Source: Modicisalibacter sp049808615 (GTDB taxonomy: Bacteria; Pseudomonadota; Gammaproteobacteria; Pseudomonadales; Halomonadaceae). From it: DNA of 64,000 nt. How positions within the stretch are numbered: the first letter of the stretch is position 1; the number at the start of each line of letters is the position of its first letter. Of the stretch, positions 25,696 to 32,721 are shown in pieces. The notes beneath the pieces are model-generated. The model did not search any database. It was not told where the DNA came from and worked only from the letters and a program-made list of their open reading frames with translations. Position numbers and translations under genes: made by a program. The DNA lies in NCBI RefSeq assembly GCF_049808615.1, contig NZ_JBNCAN010000024.1:1-64000 (forward strand). Reading direction: 5' to 3'.

Positions 25696-25747
25696 AGTAT
25701 AGGCTAGGGCGAAAACATGTACAATTAAAAGAACATGTTTTCGCCCT
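25696..25747 (-). promoter_or_regulatory. yefM-yoeB promoter and operator
   Basis: On the minus strand a -35-like TTGTAC (25719-25724) and a -10 TATACT (25696-25701) are 17 bases apart. TGTACA at 25718-25723, the palindromic core used by YefM-YoeB repressors, overlaps the -35 box. A perfect 15-base inverted repeat (AGGGCGAAAACATGT at 25706-25720 and its complement at 25733-25747) brackets the site. Autoregulation by the YefM-YoeB complex is inferred from this match. Confidence 0.6.
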
Positions 25748-25749
25748 GG

Positions 25750-25783
25750 CAAGGAGCCCCGGCAGCGATGTCGGGGCTCCTTG
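25750..25783 (+). repeat. Perfect 12-bp inverted repeat, copy 2 of the small hairpin repeat
   Basis: CAAGGAGCCCCG at 25750-25761 and CGGGGCTCCTTG at 25772-25783 form a 12-bp GC-rich stem with a 10-base loop. There is no T run, so it is not a standard terminator. Its reverse complement is nearly the same as the sequence at 24090-24115. It separates the yefM and hipB promoter regions, which face away from each other. Confidence 0.55.
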
Positions 25784-25816
25784 CGTGTTGGGGCACGGTT
25801 CCTGTCGAAAATAAGG

Positions 25817-25934
25817 ATTTTCCTTACAGGGAAAATATGCTGTACTGGCCATCTCTAGCTGCATTATTTTTCCTATAGGGAAACAGCGGCTGATGTTCAC
25901 GTTGTTCCTAATAGAATTTTCCTTATAAGGAAAA
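25817..25934 (+). promoter_or_regulatory. hipBA promoter region with three palindromic operators
   Basis: Three near-identical palindromes of the form TTTTCC-spacer-GGAAAA lie upstream of hipB. The first is ATTTTCCTTACAGGGAAAAT at 25817-25836, the second TTTCCTATAGGGAAA at 25869-25883 (spacer one base shorter), the third TTTTCCTTATAAGGAAAA at 25917-25934. The last covers a likely -10 box (TATAAG 25924-25929), with TTGTTC 16 bases before it. E. coli HipB also binds several palindromes with TCC/GGA arms, so these are the probable sites for this HipB. Confidence 0.7.
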
Positions 25935-25957
25935 TATATCGATATTCAGGAATCAGG

Positions 25958-26188
25958 ATGGATACGATCGAGATTCATGATGCGAAACGCCTTGGACAGC
26001 TGATTCGTCGTACACGGAAGCAGCAAGGGTTGACGCTTGCCACCTTGGCCGGGCTGTGCGGACTGAGTGTTCGTTTTCTTAGCGAGCTGGAAAATGGTCG
26101 TGACACCTGCACCCTCGTTCGCGTCATGGCGGTTCTCGATGCCCTGGGTATTATGCTCGTCGCCTATCCACCCGAGGAGGATACGTGA
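25958..26188 (+). CDS. hipB: HipB-like helix-turn-helix antitoxin
   Basis: A 76-residue Xre-family DNA-binding protein. The helix-turn-helix is LGQLIRRTRKQQGLTLATLA followed by GLCGLSVRFLSELENGRDTC, and a short C-terminal beta strand (GIMLVAYPPEE) matches the HipB dimer strand. It should bind HipA and repress the operon through the palindromes upstream. Its stop overlaps the GTG start of hipA (GTGA), so the two are coupled. Confidence 0.88.
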   Translation: MDTIEIHDAKRLGQLIRRTRKQQGLTLATLAGLCGLSVRFLSELENGRDTCTLVRVMAVLDALGIMLVAYPPEEDT

Positions 26189-27459
26189 AAGGTGAAGCGG
26201 CACTGCATGTCTGGTGGAACGATCAGCAGGTAGGAACGTTATGGCGAGGCGGTGATGGCCGCTCGATCGGTTTCGAGTATGAATCACGTTGGCAAGCGAA
26301 CGGCCATGCCATCTCGCATAGCCTGCCCTTGAGCCAGGCGAGTTGGCCACCCGAGAACCCGCTGGCCCATCGCTGGTTTGGTAATCTGTTGCCGGAAGAG
26401 CAGGCTCGTGGAGCGCTGATCAAGCGTCTGGGCATTCCCGATGATGATTTTTCGCTTTTGGCCGCCATAGGCGGCGACTGTGCGGGGGCTCTCGTCATCC
26501 TGCCGGAAGGGCGAACGCCGGAACGTTTCGGCGATTATCGGCGCCTTTCTCTGGACAGGCTGGAACAGTGGGCGATTTTTCAGGAACGTTACTCAGTGAT
26601 GATGGACACCGAGGATCCTGATGAGCGCCCACGGCTTTCCCTCGCTGGAGCTCAGGATAAGATACCGGTGCTATTGCGAGAGGGTGAGTTGTATCTGCCT
26701 CTGGGCGCGGCGGCTTCTTCGCATATCCTCAAATTCGCTGTCGAGGGGCGTGAGCAGGTGGTTCTCAATGAGCTTTATCTGAACACGTTGGCGGCTATGG
26801 TCGGTCTGGATTGTCCCGCTACTCAGGTGCGTTATGCGGGGCGTAATTCCTACCTGATGATCGAGCGATACGATAGGCGGAGCCAAGAAGCCGGGCATGT
26901 CGAGCGGATACACCAGGAGGATCTTTGTCAGGCAATGGGGCTTGCGCGGACGCAGAAATACCAGGCATTCAATGGTCCACGCTTTGGTCAGTGCGTGCAG
27001 GCGGTGCGGGAAGCGTGTCGGCCTTCCGCCAACTCGGTACTGCATCTTTTGCGCTGGCAGATATTCAATGTCTTGGTGGGCAATAGCGACGGCCATGCCA
27101 AGAATATTTCCCTCCTGCAGGATGACAGAGGGAGATGGCGGATGGCACCGGCCTATGATCTGGTCGGCACTATCGTGCTGGGTTACAACGCCGATCTGGC
27201 GTTGTCGATCGGTCATCAGTTCAATTCGATGCAATTACTGCCGAGAGACTGGCAAGCCTTTGCCGAGGAGTGTGGGTTCAGTTACCCCTTCGTCAAACGT
27301 CAGATAACCGAGATGGTTGGCGCCCTGGCGGCGCTTGTTGATTCGCAAGCCCTGCAAGAGCGTCTTCATGGCGCGGGTCTGAAAGAGCAGCATTGGTCGC
27401 GGCTGCAACAGCAGCGCCAGCACATTCGTAGACAATGCCGAAGGGCTGAGCGCTGGTGA
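26185..27459 (+). CDS. hipA: HipA-family Ser/Thr kinase toxin
   Basis: A 424-residue protein of normal HipA length. The N-terminal subdomain includes ISHSLPLSQASWPPENPLAH. The kinase core includes RLSLAGAQDKIPVLLREGEL (a Gly-rich/activation-like region with Gln-Asp-Lys), the Glu of NELYLNTLAA, YLMIERYDR, the catalytic stretch NVLVGNSDGHAKNISLL (N-x-D-x-H-x-K-N) and YDLVGTIV for the metal-binding Asp. Active HipA phosphorylates an aminoacyl-tRNA synthetase and stops growth. All key residues appear present, so the system is probably functional. Confidence 0.92.
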   Translation: MKGEAALHVWWNDQQVGTLWRGGDGRSIGFEYESRWQANGHAISHSLPLSQASWPPENPLAHRWFGNLLPEEQARGALIKRLGIPDDDFSLLAAIGGDCAGALVILPEGRTPERFGDYRRLSLDRLEQWAIFQERYSVMMDTEDPDERPRLSLAGAQDKIPVLLREGELYLPLGAAASSHILKFAVEGREQVVLNELYLNTLAAMVGLDCPATQVRYAGRNSYLMIERYDRRSQEAGHVERIHQEDLCQAMGLARTQKYQAFNGPRFGQCVQAVREACRPSANSVLHLLRWQIFNVLVGNSDGHAKNISLLQDDRGRWRMAPAYDLVGTIVLGYNADLALSIGHQFNSMQLLPRDWQAFAEECGFSYPFVKRQITEMVGALAALVDSQALQERLHGAGLKEQHWSRLQQQRQHIRRQCRRAERW

Positions 27460-27563
27460 CCATTTGCAAACCGGCGGTAGGAATCACAATTGCCAGTTGA
27501 GTCCATGTTCCGCACTAATGGGCTTGATCCATATCGTTAACAGCCCGTTCAATCACCTCAGGT

Positions 27564-27583
27564 GCCACGCCGTGGGCTTTTTT
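27564..27583 (+). terminator. Possible weak terminator after hipA
   Basis: A short GC-rich hairpin, CCAC-GCC-GTGG, followed directly by GCTTTTTT. The stem is only four to five pairs, so this is a tentative call for the end of the hipBA transcript. The rest of the 211-base gap up to the next gene shows nothing else I can name. Confidence 0.3.
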
Positions 27584-27670
27584 CCCGATAGATAGGAAAC
27601 ATAGGCATCGCCAGCAGCCATAAGTCGCTGGGCTGCATTTTCTAGTCAACGACCCCAGAGACGTTTAAAC

Positions 27671-29101
27671 GTGAACATCGACTTTACCCACCACGGCGCC
27701 GTCGAGGGCGTGACCGGTAGCTGCCATCAGCTTCACTTTGGCGACGGCCGTTCCTTGCTCGTCGATTGCGGCTTGTTTCAGGGTGAAGAGGGCGGTGAGG
27801 ATAATCTGGCGCGCCACCGGATCGAGTTTTCGTTGGAAGGTATCCTGGCCCTGGTAGCGACCCACGTGCACATCGATCACATTGGACGGCTGCCGTATCT
27901 GCTCGCCGCTGGATTCGAAGGCCCGATACTCTGCAGCCAGCCCTCGGCCAAGCTGTTGCCGCTGGTGATCGAGGATGCCCTCAAGGTGGGGTTTACCCGG
28001 GTCCGGGCACTGATCGAGCGATTTTTGACCCGGGTGGAGGATCATCTGGTGCCCTTGCCCTATGGGCAATGGTACGCGCTCGTCGATGATGTGCATCTGC
28101 GGGTGCGCATCAAGTTACAGCGAGCAGGGCACATCCTCGGTTCCGCCTACGTCGAGGTGGATATACTCGACAAGGCGATGTCAACAACAACGCAGCAGGC
28201 GCAGCGCATCGTGTTCTCCGGTGATCTGGGGGCGCCCTATTCACCCTTGTTGCCGGCGCCGCGCTCGCCCTATCGCGCGGATGTGGTGGTGCTGGAGAGC
28301 ACCTACGGTGACCGATTGCACGAGGATCGTCGCCATCGCCGTTCGCGCCTGAAGGCCGCCCTGGAGCGGGCGCTGGCCGATGGTGGCACGGTGCTGATTC
28401 CGGCCTTCAGCATCGGGCGCACCCAGGAGCTGCTCTACGAGCTGGAAGGGTTGATCCATGACGGCATCAAGAGTAAGCGCACTGTTGGCGGACGCGCTTG
28501 GGATGAGCTCGAGATCATCGTCGATTCGCCTTTGGCGGCGCGCTTTACCGAGGTGTATCGCGCGCTGGCGTCTTTCTGGGACGCGGAGGCACGTCGCCGG
28601 GTCGCGCACGATCGGCATCCATTGGACTTCGATAGCCTTTATACCGTTAGCTCCCACGACGAGCATGAACGCACCGTTGCCTATTTGGCCAAGACCGGGC
28701 GGCCGGCGGTGGTGCTGGCGGCCAGCGGCATGGCGGCCGGTGGGCGCATCGTCAACTACCTCAAGGCGATGATCGAGGAGCCGCGCCATAACGTGCTTTT
28801 TGTCGGTTATCAGGCGGAAGGCACGCCGGGACGCGCCATCCAGCGATATGGCCCAAGAGGTGGCTGGGTGGAACTGGACGGGGAGCGCTATACCGTTCGT
28901 GCCGGCGTCGAGAGTCTGTCGGGGTATTCGGCCCATGCGGATCGGCAGGACCTGGTCAATTTCATTCGCCGCATGCGCCATTGGCCGCGCCAGGTGCGTC
29001 TGGTACATGGAGATGCCGACGCCAAGCAGGCGCTCAAGGAAGCGTTATTGGCAGAGGCGCAACAACGTGGGCAGGCAGTAGAGGTGGTGATTGCCCAATG
29101 A
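27671..29101 (+). CDS. Beta-CASP metallo-beta-lactamase-fold RNA-processing nuclease
   Basis: A 476-residue protein of the CPSF-73/YSH1-type group. The metal site is THVHIDHIGRLPYLL (H-x-H-x-D-H) with further ligands in IVFSGDLG. VVLESTYGDRLHED marks the beta-CASP insertion boundary. Beta-CASP motifs follow: VLIPAFSIGRTQELLYEL, IIVDSPLAARFTEVY, VVLAASGMAAGGRIVNYL, and near the end LSGYSAHADRQDLVNFI with the late His. Such bacterial proteins act on RNA; the target is unknown. The start is GTG. It is monocistronic, with no link to the TA genes around it. Confidence 0.88.
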   Translation: MNIDFTHHGAVEGVTGSCHQLHFGDGRSLLVDCGLFQGEEGGEDNLARHRIEFSLEGILALVATHVHIDHIGRLPYLLAAGFEGPILCSQPSAKLLPLVIEDALKVGFTRVRALIERFLTRVEDHLVPLPYGQWYALVDDVHLRVRIKLQRAGHILGSAYVEVDILDKAMSTTTQQAQRIVFSGDLGAPYSPLLPAPRSPYRADVVVLESTYGDRLHEDRRHRRSRLKAALERALADGGTVLIPAFSIGRTQELLYELEGLIHDGIKSKRTVGGRAWDELEIIVDSPLAARFTEVYRALASFWDAEARRRVAHDRHPLDFDSLYTVSSHDEHERTVAYLAKTGRPAVVLAASGMAAGGRIVNYLKAMIEEPRHNVLFVGYQAEGTPGRAIQRYGPRGGWVELDGERYTVRAGVESLSGYSAHADRQDLVNFIRRMRHWPRQVRLVHGDADAKQALKEALLAEAQQRGQAVEVVIAQ

Positions 29102-29226
29102 GAGGGCGCAATGTCGAGGATTCATTTTTCTGCATGTCTTCTATACTGTTGAATGACAAGAGGCGATGGCGGCGCTGATAGGCACATCGTTTCGGTAAGC
29201 AAGCAGTGCTATAGAGGACGAGTTCT

Positions 29227-29829
29227 ATGCTGACCCACGTATGGGGTCTGATGGCCCATCCCAATCGCGAATGGAAGCAGATTCAAAGCGAACGAGAAAC
29301 GATCACCCATCTTTACGCGCATCATGTCCTCGGGTTGGCGGCGATCCCGGTGATTTGCGCGTTCATCGGTACCACGCAAGTCGGCTGGAGTCTTGGTGAA
29401 GGCCACGCCATCAAGCTCAAACTGGACGATGCCTTCTACGCCGGCATCGTGTTCTATCTTGCCATCATCGCTGCGGTCATCTTCATGGGGAATGTGATCC
29501 ATTGGATGGCCAAACGTTATGCTACGCCACCAAGCAAGCGTCGTTGCGTCATCTTTGCCGGCTATGTGGCCACGCCCATGTTCCTGAGTGGTCTTGTCGC
29601 GCTCTATCCCTTGATCTGGTTGTGCTTGCTGGCGGGAACCATCGGTCTTTGCTACAGCGGCTATCTGTTGTATCTGGGCATCCCTAATTTTCTGGGCATC
29701 GACAGGAAAGAAGGCTTCATCGTAACTGGCTCGACCCTGGCGATCGGCGTGCTGGTCCTCGAGGTGCTGCTGGGCGCCACGGTGTTGTTGTGGGGCTATG
29801 GCGCGAGGATGCTGTTGGGGGTTTATTGA
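29227..29829 (+). CDS. Yip1-family membrane protein
   Basis: A 200-residue inner-membrane protein with about five hydrophobic segments. The N-terminal cytoplasmic MLTHVWGLMAHPNREWKQIQ (the W-x-x-I conserved at the start of Yip1/DUF1282 proteins) and AGYVATPMFLSGLVALYP in the middle are typical. Bacterial members are uncharacterised. It has a good GAGGACGAG ribosome-binding site. No operon partner is evident. Confidence 0.8.
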   Translation: MLTHVWGLMAHPNREWKQIQSERETITHLYAHHVLGLAAIPVICAFIGTTQVGWSLGEGHAIKLKLDDAFYAGIVFYLAIIAAVIFMGNVIHWMAKRYATPPSKRRCVIFAGYVATPMFLSGLVALYPLIWLCLLAGTIGLCYSGYLLYLGIPNFLGIDRKEGFIVTGSTLAIGVLVLEVLLGATVLLWGYGARMLLGVY

Positions 29830-29911
29830 AGAGGATTGTGCTAGGTCTTTGAACAAGGCGAGTTGATGTCGTTCGAGGCTAGACGGGCTCAATTCTCGGC
29901 AGAAAAATAGA

Positions 29912-30229
29912 TTAAGCTATTGCCTGCACGCCATTCTTTTGTATAACGACAAGTAGACGGAGTGCGGGCCCCCCGGGTTTCTTCACACCACGTTCCCAGT
30001 CAGAAACCAAGTTTTTGCTGACATTGAGGTATCGGGCAAAAACAGGTTGCGACAGATTTTCGCGTTCGCGGATCGCACGAATTTCTGCAGGCGCTAAAGG
30101 AGTGACAGGAGTCAGGCAGGCGCTATCGAATTCACGCATTGTCTGTTTGTCGACAGCTCCAGCTTCGTGCAAAGCCTCCATGGTTTCATGGATGGCTGCA
30201 AATGCTTCGGTACGGTATTTTTTAGTCAT
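29912..30229 (-). CDS. higA: HigA-like helix-turn-helix antitoxin
   Basis: A 105-residue Xre-type protein. A helical N-terminal part (YRTEAFAAIHETMEALHEAG) is followed by the helix-turn-helix (LAPAEIRAIRERENLSQPVF, then ARYLNVSKNLVSDWERGVKK) and a short C-terminal helix. It follows the toxin gene by 33 bases on the same strand, the toxin-first order typical of HigBA. ATG 30229 is preferred because GGAGG lies upstream; TTG 30235 is in frame but blocks that site. Confidence 0.85.
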   Translation of the reverse strand: MTKKYRTEAFAAIHETMEALHEAGAVDKQTMREFDSACLTPVTPLAPAEIRAIRERENLSQPVFARYLNVSKNLVSDWERGVKKPGGPALRLLVVIQKNGVQAIA

Positions 30230-30262
30230 CACCAAACACCTCCATGAATTGCTTTTTCTCGA

Positions 30263-30625
30263 TCATCTTTGCCAGATGCGCTTCAGAGATATCGAGCACA
30301 TGTTTCGCTGCATGTTTAAAATATTTTCTTCATCAATGGCAAGATTGCTTTTATCGCTCTTTGCAAAGCCATAAACGAAGAATACTCGCTCCGCTTGGCG
30401 ATAAAGAAGAATCACCCTATATCCGCCAGACTTGCCTTGTCCTGATCGTGCTACTCGTTGCTTGATCACACCGCTTCCAAGATGAGCATCGATCAATCCT
30501 TTCTCGACCCTATGAGCGGCTTCAAACAAGGCTGCATCAGATATTCCCTGCTTACGCGCAAATCGCGCAAACCATGCGTTCTTGAAAATCCTCAACAAGA
30601 TGTTCCTATCCTGTTTGTATAACAC
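30263..30625 (-). CDS. higB: HigB/RelE-family toxin
   Basis: Up to 120 residues. The core LRIFKNAWFARFARKQGISD, LFEAAHRVEKGLIDAHLGSG, VIKQRVARSGQGKSGGYRVI and ERVFFVYGFAKSDKSNL is the pattern of the RelE-like toxins paired with helix-turn-helix antitoxins (PF06296 type). It should cleave translated mRNA. The longest frame starts at GTG 30625, but TTG codons at 30598 and 30595 sit right behind an AGGA and begin at the first conserved strand, so the real protein may be about 110 residues. Confidence 0.85.
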   Translation of the reverse strand: MLYKQDRNILLRIFKNAWFARFARKQGISDAALFEAAHRVEKGLIDAHLGSGVIKQRVARSGQGKSGGYRVILLYRQAERVFFVYGFAKSDKSNLAIDEENILNMQRNMCSISLKRIWQR

Positions 30626-30803
30626 CTAGTGTGACGTATGTGTAGTGCAAGAAACAAGTGCGTCACACCTCTTTTCATAACCGCGTATCTAGTCACAAAG
30701 AACGCACAAAATGTAGCGCCTTTTCATCGCTTTGCCTCTTGGCTGCATCGCTATGATGGTCGCATTCCTCAAGCGATTGCCCATCGAAGGGCCCAGGCTC
30801 CGC

Positions 30804-31631
30804 ATGAATGCTTCCACGCTGATCGGTATCGTTGCCAGTCTTTTGCTGCTGGCCTGTGTCCTCTTGCTCAGCGCCGATACGGCGATGAGCTTTATCAATT
30901 TGCCGGGGTTGATGATCGTCATCGCCGGCACCCTGGCGGCCACCTTCATCAGCTATCCATTACGTGAAGTGATTCGCGTGGTGCGGATAATCGGGGTGGT
31001 TTTCCAGCGCGAGAACAGCTACGTCGAGGAAGACGTTCGCGAACTGGTGGCCATGGCCCGGCTGTGGTTCCAGGGCGATATTCGTGCGGTGGAGCGTGCG
31101 CTTGGCCAGACGCGCAATCCGTTTCTGCGCACCGGTGTGCAACTGGTGATCGACAATACCAAGGAAGCGGAGATCATGGATCTGTTGCGCTGGCGCATTG
31201 CCCGTCTGAAGGCTCGGGAACTCGCCGAGGCACAGATCTTTCGCACCATGGCCGCCTATGCGCCGGCCTTCGGCATGATTGGCACCCTGGTGGGCTTGGT
31301 CAACATGCTGCAGACCATGGACGCCGGCGATCTTGCCGTCATCGGTCCGGGCATGGCCGTGGCGCTGCTGTCCACTTTCTACGGTATTCTGATCTCGAAT
31401 CTGATCTGCAAGCCGATTGCCGTCAAACTCGAACGTCGCACGGAGCAGCGCCTGATCGCCATGAATATGGTGCTTGAGGGGGTCTCGTTGATCGCCAAGC
31501 GTCGCTTGCCGTCCTTCGTCGAGGAGACACTGAACTCCTTCATCGCCAACTATCAGGACGAGATTCGAGATCCCGCCGAGCCCTTGGCGGGTAACGAGGC
31601 TGATAACAAGAGTGTGCCGCTCAATGCTTGA
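30804..31631 (+). CDS. motA: MotA-like proton/sodium channel stator subunit
   Basis: A 275-residue membrane protein of the MotA/PomA/ExbB superfamily. Four hydrophobic segments are visible: TLIGIVASLLLLACVLLLSA, LPGLMIVIAGTLAATFISY, and two late ones with APAFGMIGTLVGLVNMLQTM and VIGPGMAVALLSTFYGILIS. The cytoplasmic loop has charged residues (RNPFLRTGVQLVIDNTKEAE) that face the rotor in flagellar stators. ATG 30804 begins at the first membrane helix; upstream in-frame codons lie in a region without a ribosome-binding site. No other flagellar genes are in the window. Confidence 0.85.
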   Translation: MNASTLIGIVASLLLLACVLLLSADTAMSFINLPGLMIVIAGTLAATFISYPLREVIRVVRIIGVVFQRENSYVEEDVRELVAMARLWFQGDIRAVERALGQTRNPFLRTGVQLVIDNTKEAEIMDLLRWRIARLKARELAEAQIFRTMAAYAPAFGMIGTLVGLVNMLQTMDAGDLAVIGPGMAVALLSTFYGILISNLICKPIAVKLERRTEQRLIAMNMVLEGVSLIAKRRLPSFVEETLNSFIANYQDEIRDPAEPLAGNEADNKSVPLNA

Positions 31632-32562
31632 GATGAATCGCGAGCATATGAGCCATGATCGGCTGCTGACTCTGAATGCGGAGGATCGCGGGGGCGATAG
31701 CTGGATGATCAGCTACATAGACATCATGACCCTGCTGGTCGCGCTGTTCGTGCTGGTCCTGAGTCTGAATGGTACCGCTGCGACCCCTGGCAAGCCTGCG
31801 GTCACCCAATCTTCTATATCATCCGAGGCCATGAACGCGGCACGCCGCGTCACCGATGCGCCAAGTTTGCTACCGGAGGCCCTTCAAGCCGCCACCCTCG
31901 TCGCGATTGCTCCCACCCGCACGCCAGTTCCAAGTGACGCGGCTATCGCTGCGGCACGCCGGGTAGCCAGATCGCAACTGATAACGGATCAAGCCATCGC
32001 GGCGGCTCGATCGGTTGCGTGGTCACGACTCATTCAAACCCAGACGATTGCGGCCTCGCTGAAGGTGGCACGCACGCTGAAGGTGAGCGCGGAAGCCCAG
32101 GCGGCGGCGATTCAGATCGCGGGGCAGTGGCAGGTGCGCCAATCCGAGCAGGAACTCCCGGCGATCGAGGGCGTCGAGGTGTCCCGGGTCAAGGGCGGCA
32201 TCAATTTACGCATTCAGGATCATCTATTGTTCGACTCCGGGGATGCGGCGCTGACGGATGCCGGTGAGGCGGTGACGCAGGAACTGGTCGCGACACTCAA
32301 GCGCTACCAGGGCACCATTTCCGTGGAAGGCCACACCGATAGCGTGCCCATCAGGACGGAACGCTTTCCCTCCAACTGGGAGCTTTCCAGCGGGCGCGCC
32401 ACGGCCATCCTGCGCTACCTCAACCGGGCGGGCATCGAGTCCTCGCGGCTGCGTGCGGTGGGCTATGCCGATACGCAACCCTTGAAGGACAACAACACGG
32501 AAAGAGGGCGGGCCGCCAATCGGCGGGTGGAAATCATTATCCACGAGCCGGAGGCTGGTTAA
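31624..32562 (+). CDS. motB: MotB-like stator protein with OmpA domain and 17-residue repeat linker
   Basis: About 312 residues. One membrane helix (SWMISYIDIMTLLVALFVLV) carries the ion-binding Asp of MotB. The C-terminal OmpA-like peptidoglycan-binding domain shows LLFDSGDAALTDAG, VEGHTDSVPI and NWELSSGRATAILRYL. Between them, in place of the usual plug/linker, lie six Ala-rich units, five of exactly 17 residues (for example AIAAARRVARSQLITDQ then AIAAARSVAWSRLIQTQ), at about 31828-32145. The start overlaps the motA stop; ATG 31633 or 31648 are alternatives. It may anchor to the cell wall in a non-flagellar TolQR/ExbBD-like role. Confidence 0.82.
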   Translation: MLEMNREHMSHDRLLTLNAEDRGGDSWMISYIDIMTLLVALFVLVLSLNGTAATPGKPAVTQSSISSEAMNAARRVTDAPSLLPEALQAATLVAIAPTRTPVPSDAAIAAARRVARSQLITDQAIAAARSVAWSRLIQTQTIAASLKVARTLKVSAEAQAAAIQIAGQWQVRQSEQELPAIEGVEVSRVKGGINLRIQDHLLFDSGDAALTDAGEAVTQELVATLKRYQGTISVEGHTDSVPIRTERFPSNWELSSGRATAILRYLNRAGIESSRLRAVGYADTQPLKDNNTERGRAANRRVEIIIHEPEAG

Positions 32563-32579
32563 TCGTGAGCGGGGGCTGC

Positions 32580-32714
32580 CTATTTACCCCGCCGCCGGCA
32601 GCGCTCGGAACAGTACACCACCGAGTCCCAGTTGCGCGCCCATTTCTTGCGCCAAGCGAAAGGGCGCTCGCAGACCGGGCAGGTCTTGGTAGGCAAATGG
32701 GGCTTTCGATGCAT
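32580..32714 (-). CDS. DUF2256 small zinc-ribbon-like protein
   Basis: A 44-residue basic protein: HRKPHLPTKTCPVCERPFAW, then RKKWARNWDSVVYCSERCRR. The C-x-x-C ... C-x-x-x-C pattern suggests one bound zinc. DUF2256 genes are commonly found next to DASH cryptochrome/photolyase genes, as here (gap of 7 bases, same strand), but their role is not known. ATG 32714 gives the family's normal length; an upstream extension of the frame is an artefact of the neighbouring gene. Confidence 0.85.
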   Translation of the reverse strand: MHRKPHLPTKTCPVCERPFAWRKKWARNWDSVVYCSERCRRRGK

Positions 32715-32721
32715 ATCGTGC

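Noticed and set aside
25706..25934. Possible CRISPR-like array, because several palindromes repeat within 230 bases
   Set aside because: Only three short palindromes of unequal spacing, with no constant-length spacers; operators of hipBA and yefM explain them.
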